Positions 1 through 8,454 of a stretch of 64,000 bases of DNA are shown piece by piece. This DNA comes from Ignavibacteriaceae bacterium (GTDB lineage: Bacteria > Bacteroidota > Ignavibacteria > Ignavibacteriales > Ignavibacteriaceae): NCBI GenBank assembly GCA_013388545.1, contig JACAFB010000002.1, positions 1-64,000 on the forward strand. The letters are read 5' to 3'. The translations under genes and the position numbers were made by a program. How positions within the stretch are numbered: position 1 is the first letter of the stretch; each line of letters begins with the position of its first letter. The notes below the pieces were generated by a model. The model saw nothing but the letters and a program-made list of their open reading frames with translations. It searched no databases and was not told the origin of the DNA.

Positions 1-389
1 CCATGTGAATATACTATGTCAAACTTATCAGAGGGTAATTCGAGTTTCTCTGCATTTCCTTGCAAGATATCTCCCTTTAATCCCTTGAACCCGAAATGTA
101 ATTTGGTCGCATTTACTGCTTCTCTGGTCAGATCAACACCCGTATAAGTTTTAGCAAATTCAGCCCATCTTGTACCGTCTGCCCCGATACCTATACCAAT
201 TTCAAGAACATCTTTTCCTCTGGCAGAAGACCAATCAATATACACGTCGAGATGATGAGTTTTTGTGTATCTGAATTTTGTGTAATCATCAAAAAATTCT
301 CTTGATAAATATTTCTTATCGACAAAATGATGTCCGCAAAGATTTTCATCCCAGAATTCTTCAACTTGTTTGAGATTTTGCTCAACCAT
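1..389 (-). CDS. Class I SAM-dependent methyltransferase (C-terminus cut by window edge)
   Basis: The ORF track misses this gene because its stop lies outside the window. Reading the minus strand from the ATG at 389 gives an uninterrupted frame of about 129 codons starting MVEQNLKQVEEFWDEN. It contains the glycine-rich SAM-binding motif I, VLEIGIGIGADG, near residues 61–72, an acidic position in TGVDLT, and DIVYSHG near the cut end, as in Methyltransf_11/25 proteins. It is the last visible gene of the polysaccharide locus, downstream of the family-4 glycosyltransferase and separated from it by a repeat-bearing gap. It probably methylates a sugar or a small molecule linked to that locus, but the substrate cannot be told. 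The fold is clear; the role is inference. Confidence 0.8.
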   Translation of the reverse strand, partial: MVEQNLKQVEEFWDENLCGHHFVDKKYLSREFFDDYTKFRYTKTHHLDVYIDWSSARGKDVLEIGIGIGADGTRWAEFAKTYTGVDLTREAVNATKLHFGFKGLKGDILQGNAEKLELPSDKFDIVYSH

Positions 390-409
390 TATTTTTCTTT
401 CCTGCCATA

Positions 410-531
410 TGACAACAAATGATTTCCTTACAATGAATGACTACTGACTTAGTAACAACCAATTTCCCAATGACTATCAATGACTTAATGACAACCAATT
501 CCCAGCATCAAGTATCCAGCATCCAGCATCT
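410..531. repeat. Dispersed intergenic repeat, copy 1 (octamer block plus heptamer block)
   Basis: This gap holds two kinds of short degenerate repeat. One is an AATGACT-type block, with several AATGAC units separated by AACAACCAATT-type spacers. The other is a run of 7-nt units, CAGCATC AAGTATC CAGCATC CAGCATC. The same two blocks appear at 17292–17820, 21766–21860 and 22461–22600. The heptamer block ends 4 nt from the glycosyltransferase stop codon. No coding potential is seen in it. Confidence 0.75.
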
Positions 532-534
532 GTC

Positions 535-1668
535 CTACTGACCTCTAACTTCCCCCATCACTTCATCAAAAACCTTAGCAAGTCTCTCCACCATAATGTC
601 CTCCGTAAAATTCTCCTCATACAATCTCCGGCTTTCTTTTCCCATTCTTCTTCTCATCTCCTCATCATTAACAAGCATTGTAATCTTTTCTGCAATTTGT
701 TCAGGATTATTCGGTGCTGCAATAAACCCGTTAACACCATCAAGAACTGATTCAGTTATTGCACCCTGATCTGTGGAAATGATCGGCAGACCTGCCGCCA
801 TCGCTTCTATAATTACCCAGGGATGTCCTTCAGGTTCACGGGGAGGGAACACAAATATATCAGCCTTTGAAAGTAGTTCCATCTTCAGAGCTTTTCCGGC
901 GGGAGGGAACAAATTCACAGGTAAATCAAAATTTATTATTTCCCTTATGATTTCAATTTTATCTTCCGGTGCTCTGAAAGCTCCCACAACATTTAAAGTC
1001 ACTTTCGAAATAGTTTCATTATCCAGACAAACAAGCGCGCCCAGAATATCCTTTATCCCCTTGGAGTATTGAAGATTCCCTAAGTACAATAACCTGACTT
1101 TCTTTTCATCATCTTCCGTCGGCTTTTGCTTCTCACCCGGTTGAATATCATAATTGCCGCCGTTTGGCACAACAAATATCTTATCATCACTAAAATAATC
1201 TGCAAAAAGGTATCTCAGTTTCTGACCGAGCACTATCACAGCATTCGAAATTTTCATGCATAAACGGAAGTAGATGTTAATAAACCATCCCGCACCTGCA
1301 AGCCAGTTTTTAATATTGCTGCCTCTCAGGTGTATGATCACCTTTCTTCCAAACAGCTTGCTTATAAGAATAAAAATTCCGTCCTTGAAAAATCCCCAGC
1401 TTGACTGACTTATCGGTACCAGTACGAGTGAAGGCATTTCCTTTATCATTACTTTGAAAAACTTTAAGTACTGAACAGGGAGTTCATAAAACTTTTGAGG
1501 ATGAAGTTTGCCAATCCCCGAAATCTCCCGGTTCAGCTTTGTATCAAAGTAAACTAAATCAAATCTTTCTTTTAACCGGGAATTTAGAATAATTTCTGTA
1601 GCGATTGCCGGGCCCACGTACGGCGGCGGCAGCTTGCCAAGGATAACGACCTTCTTTTTGTGTTTCAT
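535..1668 (-). CDS. Family 4 glycosyltransferase (GT-B, group 1)
   Basis: A 377-residue GT-B glycosyltransferase that would transfer a nucleotide-activated sugar to the growing lipid-linked repeat unit at the cytoplasmic face. The N-terminal Rossmann half opens with VVILGKLPPPYVG (residues 7–19). The C-terminal GT4 domain starts at LLYLGNLQYSKGI (about 193–205). The nucleotide-sugar site REPEGHPWVIIEAMAAG (277–293) carries the E-x7-E pair. Length and start are normal for the family. The first 110 nt lie inside the reading frame of the upstream Wzy-like gene, an unusually long overlap discussed under findings. Sugar specificity cannot be read from sequence. Confidence 0.9.
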   Translation of the reverse strand: MKHKKKVVILGKLPPPYVGPAIATEIILNSRLKERFDLVYFDTKLNREISGIGKLHPQKFYELPVQYLKFFKVMIKEMPSLVLVPISQSSWGFFKDGIFILISKLFGRKVIIHLRGSNIKNWLAGAGWFINIYFRLCMKISNAVIVLGQKLRYLFADYFSDDKIFVVPNGGNYDIQPGEKQKPTEDDEKKVRLLYLGNLQYSKGIKDILGALVCLDNETISKVTLNVVGAFRAPEDKIEIIREIINFDLPVNLFPPAGKALKMELLSKADIFVFPPREPEGHPWVIIEAMAAGLPIISTDQGAITESVLDGVNGFIAAPNNPEQIAEKITMLVNDEEMRRRMGKESRRLYEENFTEDIMVERLAKVFDEVMGEVRGQ

Positions 1669-2923
1669 TTAGTGGCTCTTTTAATGAAGCATAAGCAAAT
1701 ATAGCATAAACTAAATACAATAAATTGGGATAGAATGTAGGTATTGCAGACACAGAATATAGAAATATTATAAACACTGAACTGATTATTAAAAATTTAT
1801 GATGTAATCTTTTTTTGAATGATTTAATTAATACGCTAAATAAAAAAATAAAATAAAAAGTTAATCCCCATAAGCCGGTTAAAAATAAAATTCTTAAAAA
1901 ATCATTGTGCATATGACCGCTGATCATAGCCGTTGCTTCATGCAATCCAGACGGACCAATTCCAAAAAGTTTTATATAAAGTGGTGTATCTGACCAAACC
2001 CCAGTATATTTAATCCACCTTGTCATCCTACCATTAAAAGATCGCTCCACACCTTCTTCCCCCTCCGCTACTCGTAGTTCTTTTTTTACAAGTGGATGTA
2101 TTTGGCTTTCGTAGATATATTGACCTAAAAAGGGCAGGAATAAAAAAATAAATACTAATCCCACTACCCAACCTCTGAGGTTTGTAAATTGGAATAACGT
2201 AAACAATCCAATTAACATAATAAATACTGACCAGGTTGCTACGTGTTTTATTGCGATTAAACCAAGAATAACAAACAAAAACAGTAGAAAGATTTTTTTT
2301 TGTGTCATTGTTAATGATTTAGATTCTCGTCTTTTTAGAATAGTATATAAAATAAAAAGAATAACACTTATTATATAAATAGCATAATTAAAGATATCTG
2401 CATATAAACCAACAAATCTAGTCCCACCTCCTCTTGCTCCTGATAGTATTTGTGGATCGATAGGGCCAACTAGATATTCGTAACAAAGTGTAAAAAATGG
2501 AAATATTGCAGCTATCAGAAAAGTAAAAAATATTCCTTCAAGATCCCTTTCATCTTCAATAAATCTTTTTGTGTAACTGTATAAAAACAGCGGTAATATA
2601 GATTTTGAGGTATTCTGAATATTGTTGATAGTTGGAGACACTATTACAAGTATTGATGAATTTATAATTATAAAAACTCCCCATATAAAAAAATAAAAAT
2701 CGGTCATTGATCGTTTTTTATTTTGCAGATATTTTGAATTTAAGCTTAAAACGATAAAAATTATTGTTAATAGTGCAAGTATATTTAAAGGAGAATAATA
2801 AACCTCCACTCGTTTTAAGAAAAAAAATGGGTCAATAATTGGCCTTATCAGAATTAAAATTACAAACCATTTCTTGGCCCAGGGCAGTTCACGATACCAT
2901 ATTTTCCACTCACTAAATTTCAT
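1559..2923 (-). CDS. O-antigen polymerase/ligase-like multispan membrane protein (Wzy/WaaL superfamily)
   Basis: A 454-residue protein with about ten hydrophobic segments and a periplasmic-loop signature of the Wzy_C/O-antigen ligase family: FNGRMTRWIKYTGVWS (about 296–311) and SGHMHNDFLRILFLTG (335–350), with the conserved His–Asn pair. In this locus it is the best candidate for the polymerase that joins repeat units flipped by the Wzx gene at 15783–17249; a ligase role is also possible. The start overlaps the upstream glycosyltransferase by 4 nt, showing translational coupling. The last ~36 residues (from about EPLNETQKEG) are basic, look unlike a membrane-protein tail and are read through the next gene. 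A 1-nt shift in the preceding A4 run would end the protein at a TAA just before the next ATG, so the C-terminus is doubtful. Confidence 0.82.
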   Translation of the reverse strand: MKFSEWKIWYRELPWAKKWFVILILIRPIIDPFFFLKRVEVYYSPLNILALLTIIFIVLSLNSKYLQNKKRSMTDFYFFIWGVFIIINSSILVIVSPTINNIQNTSKSILPLFLYSYTKRFIEDERDLEGIFFTFLIAAIFPFFTLCYEYLVGPIDPQILSGARGGGTRFVGLYADIFNYAIYIISVILFILYTILKRRESKSLTMTQKKIFLLFLFVILGLIAIKHVATWSVFIMLIGLFTLFQFTNLRGWVVGLVFIFLFLPFLGQYIYESQIHPLVKKELRVAEGEEGVERSFNGRMTRWIKYTGVWSDTPLYIKLFGIGPSGLHEATAMISGHMHNDFLRILFLTGLWGLTFYFIFLFSVLIKSFKKRLHHKFLIISSVFIIFLYSVSAIPTFYPNLLYLVYAIFAYASLKEPLNETQKEGRYPWQAAAAVRGPGNRYRNYSKFPVKRKI

Positions 2924-4035
2924 CTGTTTATTGCCCTAATAAATCCTTCAACACTTTTTTCTAATGAAGCGTTTGCCATAATAAATCTCCTTGCATTTTC
3001 ACCAATCCTTTTACACAAAGCTGGGTTGGATATCAAATAGCTAAGTATTTGCACCACATTATCGGTATTTTCAAAATCAATTTTATTTCCTGTTTCGCCA
3101 TCAATTATCAAATCATCTGTTGCGCCTGCATGAATTGATGATAAACAGCATAACCCTGATGCCATTGCTTCAATTAAAACCAATCCCCAGATATCATATT
3201 CTGAAGGGAAAAGAAAAATATCAGCTTTTGAATAGTATTCAGGCAGCTCGCTTTTTTGTTTATATCCATGAAAGATTATTTTATTATTTAATTTAAAGCG
3301 CTGAACTAATTCAGTGATTTCGTTTTTGCTATCGCCATCGCCCACTACATCAAATCTGAAATCAATTCCTTTATCTGATAATATTTTCAGAGCATTTATT
3401 ATCAGGTCCAGTCTTTTTCTTTTAGTTATGTAACCAACATATAGAATATTTTTACTGCCGCCTGAAACTGATTTTGTGTTTCTGTCTGCATTTATAAAAT
3501 AATCTGTATCAACTGTATTTATAGCAATTTCAATTTTATCCGGGGGGATACCAAGAGAAATCAAATACTTTTTCGCTCTGCTGCCATATGCAATGAATCC
3601 TTCAGCTCTTCTTGCTAATAACTTTCTGAAATATTCTCTGAAGATTGACGAATTGTAACCCTCAGTGGGTGTACTTCCTGTCCAGATAATATAACTGATT
3701 TTTTTTATTAAAGACAGGAAATAAAGTTTTAATGTCGCTATTGAGAATCCAACAACAATTATTTTATACGGTCTGAATTCTTTCAAAGTTTTAAGTATGC
3801 CCCCGTAAGTAAAGAGCATCTTTTCAACCGAACCTAATTTTATTTTTTTTGATTTCAGGTAGGAGTGAGAAAAATTAAATTCTGATTCATCCACTTCCCA
3901 CTTTCTTCTTTCATACCCTTTAGCTGCGAATGCAACGTGAAAGCTGCAACCTCTTTCCTCTAATTTCTTATTCAGCAGGTTAAACAGCGGGATGCGGTAG
4001 GGAGTGGGTATGTTTGTGACAATTAAGATATTCAT
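2920..4035 (-). CDS. Family 4 glycosyltransferase (GT-B)
   Basis: A 371-residue GT-B enzyme. The N-terminus MNILIVTNIPTPYRIPLFN is a typical GT4 opening (NIPTPYR). The donor-binding region ILYVGYITKRKRLD (about 197–210) and SEYDIWGLVLIEAMASG (278–294) with the E-x7-E arrangement are both present. It lies between the GT4 at 4054 and the Wzy-like gene, with a 4-nt overlap to the latter, so it belongs to the same minus-strand operon. It is expected to add one sugar of the repeat unit. Donor and acceptor are unknown. Confidence 0.9.
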   Translation of the reverse strand: MNILIVTNIPTPYRIPLFNLLNKKLEERGCSFHVAFAAKGYERRKWEVDESEFNFSHSYLKSKKIKLGSVEKMLFTYGGILKTLKEFRPYKIIVVGFSIATLKLYFLSLIKKISYIIWTGSTPTEGYNSSIFREYFRKLLARRAEGFIAYGSRAKKYLISLGIPPDKIEIAINTVDTDYFINADRNTKSVSGGSKNILYVGYITKRKRLDLIINALKILSDKGIDFRFDVVGDGDSKNEITELVQRFKLNNKIIFHGYKQKSELPEYYSKADIFLFPSEYDIWGLVLIEAMASGLCCLSSIHAGATDDLIIDGETGNKIDFENTDNVVQILSYLISNPALCKRIGENARRFIMANASLEKSVEGFIRAINR

Positions 4036-4053
4036 GAACTATTCGTAAATCAT

Positions 4054-5184
4054 CTATTCATTTAATACTTCTTTATATAATTCAATGTAATCATTTATAG
4101 AATTACTTAAAGAATAATTTTTAACCATAAAATCGGAACCATTAGAAGCAATAGATTTTGCATAATCAAAATCATCATGCACTTTTTGTAAAGTATTTGT
4201 TAAATCAAGCTCATTATTAGCAATAAAACCTGTGAAATTATCAATAATAAAATCCTGTGAGCCAAAATTATCTGACATGATAATTGTTGGAATTCCTAGA
4301 AACAGTGCTTCTGCAGCTGAATTACTCCAACCTTCTCTTGAATTAGATGGCAGTACGAAACATTTTAGAACCTGGTAATAATCAAAAATTTCTTTCTTTT
4401 CTTCTAATAGTATTACTTTTTCTTTTAGGTTAAGTTTATCTATGATACGAGCCAATTCATCTCTTTCAGGACCTCTTCCAATTATTAATAATTTTTTTTC
4501 ACTGATTTTCAATTTGGAAAATGCTCTTATAAGTAAGTCAATTCTTTTAAGTTTAACTAGATGACCAAAATAACCAATGACAAAATCGTTGTTAGAAAGA
4601 TTTAGTTCAAGATTTACTGCTTCTCTCTGACGATTAAAGTTAATTCTTTTATGGTCAAAATAATTTCTGGTTAATAATTTTTTTTTGTTAACTATTCTAT
4701 AGTCTTTTTCAAGTGATAGTATAGATACTCTTGAGATTCCGGAAAATCCTAAAAAGTATTTATTATATAAAAAACTTCTTATCCAAATTTTTAGTTTCTT
4801 CTTAAAGGATTGTCTGTCTACATATTCAAGACCACCTCTTCGGGTTTGAACAAGTTTATTTTTTTTTCGGCAAAACAGTGATAATAATATCAACCTTGGA
4901 GTAGAGTCATGGTGATGGTAAATCTTATATTCTGTAAGTATTTTTGCTAGGCCTGGCTTAGGTATTAGATCAAAAAATGAATTGGTTTTAAGATCAATTG
5001 CTTGAAATCCCAGTTCTCTAATTCTTCTAACATAATGAGAATCAATATTGAATGTAGCAATTGCTAATTGATAATCAGGTTGATCTTTAAATGCCAGGAA
5101 AAGATTATAAAGAGCTCTTTCTTTACCGCCAACGTCACCTGACCCGAGAAAATGAATGATTGAATACTTAACCTTCTTATTCAC
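4054..5184 (-). CDS. Family 4 glycosyltransferase (GT-B)
   Basis: A 376-residue GT-B protein. It starts with HFLGSGDVGGKERALYNL (about 11–28), a glycine-rich acceptor-side loop common in GT4. Its second Rossmann domain begins at VIGYFGHLVKLKRID (about 202–216). The site NSREGWSNSAAEALFLG (281–297) keeps the E-x7-E spacing. It sits 3 nt from the FkbM gene at 5188 and is co-transcribed with the other sugar transferases. The function is one glycosidic linkage of the polysaccharide, with specificity unknown. Confidence 0.88.
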   Translation of the reverse strand: MNKKVKYSIIHFLGSGDVGGKERALYNLFLAFKDQPDYQLAIATFNIDSHYVRRIRELGFQAIDLKTNSFFDLIPKPGLAKILTEYKIYHHHDSTPRLILLSLFCRKKNKLVQTRRGGLEYVDRQSFKKKLKIWIRSFLYNKYFLGFSGISRVSILSLEKDYRIVNKKKLLTRNYFDHKRINFNRQREAVNLELNLSNNDFVIGYFGHLVKLKRIDLLIRAFSKLKISEKKLLIIGRGPERDELARIIDKLNLKEKVILLEEKKEIFDYYQVLKCFVLPSNSREGWSNSAAEALFLGIPTIIMSDNFGSQDFIIDNFTGFIANNELDLTNTLQKVHDDFDYAKSIASNGSDFMVKNYSLSNSINDYIELYKEVLNE

Positions 5185-5187
5185 AAT

Positions 5188-6123
5188 TTATTCGATAAAA
5201 TTATTTAGCCTTGTTTTTATCAAGGATTCTGTTGCAAAAAATAGATTCTCTCTAATTTCATTTTTCTCAATTGCAATAAGCTTTTTTAATTTATTTTTTT
5301 TATCCAGATAAAATGGATGAAAATTATTTTTTCTGAATAATTCCAATACATCATCAGGCTTGCGATTGAATTGCGATAATGAGCTTTCATTTAATTCCAT
5401 CATAAATAAGCAATCATTAAATTTTGCAAGATACTCTCCGCATCCTATCAGAAAATCAAATTCCCCTCCCTCAATATCCACTTTAATAAAATCTACTTTG
5501 GTAATATTATTTTTATCAAGGTAATTACTAAGAGTATCAATTTTAATATTATGCTCAATATAATCGTTTCTGCCTCTTTTTGACAATGAACTGTACCCGT
5601 GATGCAAAAACTTGAAAGTATAAAATTTGTCTGTTCCTTTTTCTTTTCCTAAAGCAATAGTATTGAGCTTTGTCTTTGAGGATAAACCATTTAACGATAC
5701 GTTTTCGTTAAGTCTGTTGAAAACATCCTCATTCGGCTCAAATGCATGACAGATTTTACCATAGTCAGCCATCATTACAGTAAACCATCCAATATTTGCA
5801 CCAACGTCAAAAGTTATGTCTGTATTTCTTAAATATTCCTTTATAAATTTTGAATGTTCCTTTTCAAAATACCCTGTAGTATATATAATAACCCTGTTAT
5901 TGTCATCAGGAAACTTTAGTAAAAATTTGTGGCCAAATTTCGAAATTGTAATGACTGGATTTGATAGTTCATTTAATAAAAATCTTATGTACCTTGTTAA
6001 GCGATGTTTACCTCTTATTATCGGAGAATGCTGAGTATAAAAACGAAGAATATAAATTATTACTTTAATTATTGTTTTTTTAAAAGTATTTGATGACATT
6101 TTATTTTTGAATATCACAATCAA
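5188..6123 (-). CDS. FkbM family SAM-dependent methyltransferase
   Basis: A 311-residue protein with the FkbM methyltransferase core: SAM motif FDVGANIGWFTV (105–116), the acidic ribose-binding strand CHAFEPNEDVFNRL, and the family signature FIKVDIEGGEFDFL (212–225). FkbM enzymes O-methylate hydroxyls on natural products and, in glycan loci, sugars. A second Met at residue 9 (MSSNTFKK) is an alternative start; the longer form is kept because it starts exactly where the upstream gene ends. It lies between two GT4 genes with almost no spacing, so a methylated sugar in the exported glycan is a reasonable inference. Confidence 0.88.
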   Translation of the reverse strand: MIVIFKNKMSSNTFKKTIIKVIIYILRFYTQHSPIIRGKHRLTRYIRFLLNELSNPVITISKFGHKFLLKFPDDNNRVIIYTTGYFEKEHSKFIKEYLRNTDITFDVGANIGWFTVMMADYGKICHAFEPNEDVFNRLNENVSLNGLSSKTKLNTIALGKEKGTDKFYTFKFLHHGYSSLSKRGRNDYIEHNIKIDTLSNYLDKNNITKVDFIKVDIEGGEFDFLIGCGEYLAKFNDCLFMMELNESSLSQFNRKPDDVLELFRKNNFHPFYLDKKNKLKKLIAIEKNEIRENLFFATESLIKTRLNNFIE

Positions 6124-7284
6124 TTATCTTTTATGATTAATAAACTGTATAATTCCCTCTGCTCTCTTTTCCCAGGTAAACCTCTGCACTTTTTCCATTG
6201 CATTTTGTGCCAGGATTTTCCTCCGTTCCGTATCCCGGGCAAGTTCATCAATCTTTGAGGCTAGTTTAGCCGGATTATCCTTTTCGACAAAGAGAGCTTC
6301 CTTGTTTGATTCTAATATTTCCTCAAGCACAGGATAGTCGGCTGCAATAATTGGATTACCGCTTGCCATGTAGTCAAATATTTTGCCCGGTGACCTGTAA
6401 TTATTCAAAATAAAACCCGAAGGATAATAGATAAGCAGGATATCTGCGGCAAAGTGGTAATAATAAATTTCGTTCGGAGGTACAAAACTGATAAATCTCA
6501 GATTACCTGCATTTTCATTTTCATTTCTAATTCTATCCACATGATCTTTACGTCCTCCTACAATCAGAACAAGGTATTTATCACTTAATAATTTGGCAGT
6601 ACTGATATAATAATCAATCTCTTTGTAACCATAATAAACTTTTCCGGTGTAGAGTACAATTATTTTATCTTTGGGAAGATTAAGTCTGGCTCTTGCTTCA
6701 TATTTCGGTATCCTGATTGAATTAACATAATTAAGATTAATTCCCTGATGAGTTCCAAGTATCTTATACGAAATACCTTGATAGGTTTCCATCAACTCCT
6801 TTGCCAGCACATTAGAATTTGCAATTATTTTATCGAATTTTTTCATCAAGTAAGCTTGATAATATTTTTTAGGAGGATTGTGAATTTCAAAAATTATCTT
6901 GATTTTCTTATTGAAGAACTTTAGAAACAAAAAGGGAATTGAGTAAGCATAGTTCTTTAAATAAATATAAGTCTCTTCCTTGCATTTGCGAATATTTCTA
7001 AATGCAAAAACCGAATATGCCCATAAAATTTTTAATGCATCGAATTTTTTTGGATTTTTTTGATAAATATTAACAGGAAGCTGTACAAATTCAAAAGTTC
7101 TTTTAACACCATATAATTGGTATAAGTCATCAGATTTTATTTCCTCTTCAGCTAACTTAATTTTAACCGAGATTAAAAACAGTTTATCAAAATATTTTCC
7201 AAAGGCTTCACAAAACCTGACTATGCATTGACGATCAACTCTTGCAACCTGCAAATCACGGGGAGTGAAATAGTATAAATACAT
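6124..7284 (-). CDS. Glycosyltransferase family 4-like protein
   Basis: A 386-residue GT-B protein with a less canonical N-terminus (MYLYYFTPRDLQVARVDRQ). The C-terminal half has IVLYTGKVYYGYKEID (about 209–224), which opens the nucleotide-sugar domain, and RSPGKIFDYMASGNPIIAAD (297–316), where the usual E-x7-E is replaced by a K-x-x-DYMASG version seen in several GT4 subfamilies. It ends with a short amphipathic tail, FTWEKRAEGIIQFI. It abuts the FkbM gene downstream. A further transferase of the repeat unit; specificity unknown. Confidence 0.85.
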   Translation of the reverse strand: MYLYYFTPRDLQVARVDRQCIVRFCEAFGKYFDKLFLISVKIKLAEEEIKSDDLYQLYGVKRTFEFVQLPVNIYQKNPKKFDALKILWAYSVFAFRNIRKCKEETYIYLKNYAYSIPFLFLKFFNKKIKIIFEIHNPPKKYYQAYLMKKFDKIIANSNVLAKELMETYQGISYKILGTHQGINLNYVNSIRIPKYEARARLNLPKDKIIVLYTGKVYYGYKEIDYYISTAKLLSDKYLVLIVGGRKDHVDRIRNENENAGNLRFISFVPPNEIYYYHFAADILLIYYPSGFILNNYRSPGKIFDYMASGNPIIAADYPVLEEILESNKEALFVEKDNPAKLASKIDELARDTERRKILAQNAMEKVQRFTWEKRAEGIIQFINHKR

Positions 7285-7333
7285 TTACTGAAATAAATAA
7301 GTTATTTTTAGTAGTAATCAATTATGAGCTTTG

Positions 7334-8443
7334 TTATTTGTGCTTTTCTGGAAAAAAATTAACAAAAGCTGCTTTAGTGTCATATATTCGAAATAAAATC
7401 CATTTAGGTATCCTGAAGTTCTTAAGTGATAACAGATGATTTTTAGATTTAATTATTATTGCGGCAATTTTTGCAGTAATTTTATTTTTAGCCAGCAGCA
7501 GTTTTATTCTACCGGTTTGGTCTGAGTAATTTGTTTCGGAAAGTAATTTGAGAAATTCTCTTGCTTCTGCTGAACCATTATAAAGCAAAATATTTTGTAC
7601 AAGATAATGGTAATATTTTTTTTTAAGTATCATCCTGGTTTGCTCTGAACATTCATATTTTTCGCTAAAAAAAAGCCTTATCTGAATATTATTTAATCCA
7701 AAATTTATAATTTTATTAGATCCGCCTGTTCTACTTATCCCTGATTGGTGATTCCTATAAGTTGCCATTGATTTATTTAGATATTTCACTTTTGAATAAT
7801 ATCCAATCTCCAACCATATAATCAAATCCTGTTGTAACCAGTCATTTTTGAATAGTCCTTGATTCAGAGCATTTTCAAAGTACTTTTTCCTAAAACACAC
7901 TGTCAAGGTTCTTATAAAATTTCCTTTGAGCAATTCTTCGAAAATATTACCTGATGGGGGTTCCTTTTTACCCCAATAGTATTTATTCCTCGCCTTTAAA
8001 GTAACCGGATTCTTTCGTTCATATAATATGTCATAATCAGTATAGACCATCCCATAATCCGGATTTGCCTCTAAAAAATCCACCTGCTTCTGGAGTTTGT
8101 ATGGGTCTGTCCAGTAGTCGTCGCCTTCGAGTAATGCAATATATTTACCGGTGCAGCTTAAAAGTGTTCGTATTCCATTTTCATGTATACCAACATTTTT
8201 TTCTGAAGTGATTATTCTAATTATTTCGGGATATTTTTTTGCATAATCAAAAACAATTTCTCTTGTGCCGTCTGTTGAGCAGTCTTCACCTATTACCAGC
8301 TCGATAGGGAAGTTAGTCTTTTGCATCAGTACACTCTCTATTGCCTGTCCGATGTACGATACATGATTGTAAGTAATCATTTGAATACTTACCAGTGGAT
8401 TCTTTGAGTTTTTCAGTCCGTTAGTTTCAATTTCTGTATTCAT
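7334..8443 (-). CDS. Family 2 glycosyltransferase (GT-A)
   Basis: A 369-residue inverting GT2 enzyme. It has the classic opening PLVSIQMITYNHVSYIGQAI (16–35), the nucleotide-binding strand ELVIGEDCSTDGT (48–60) and the metal-binding EGDDYWTDP (106–114, DxD-type). The C-terminal ~100 residues are basic and hydrophobic with no clear membrane helix, so it is probably a peripheral membrane protein. It follows the DAHP synthase gene by 11 nt in the same operon and is the only GT-A-type transferase seen in the locus. Confidence 0.9.
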   Translation of the reverse strand: MNTEIETNGLKNSKNPLVSIQMITYNHVSYIGQAIESVLMQKTNFPIELVIGEDCSTDGTREIVFDYAKKYPEIIRIITSEKNVGIHENGIRTLLSCTGKYIALLEGDDYWTDPYKLQKQVDFLEANPDYGMVYTDYDILYERKNPVTLKARNKYYWGKKEPPSGNIFEELLKGNFIRTLTVCFRKKYFENALNQGLFKNDWLQQDLIIWLEIGYYSKVKYLNKSMATYRNHQSGISRTGGSNKIINFGLNNIQIRLFFSEKYECSEQTRMILKKKYYHYLVQNILLYNGSAEAREFLKLLSETNYSDQTGRIKLLLAKNKITAKIAAIIIKSKNHLLSLKNFRIPKWILFRIYDTKAAFVNFFPEKHK

Positions 8444-8454
8444 CAGTCCGGTTA

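Noticed and set aside
191-385. 64-residue ORF on the minus strand
   Set aside because: It is an out-of-frame shadow of the truncated methyltransferase reading frame that starts at 389.
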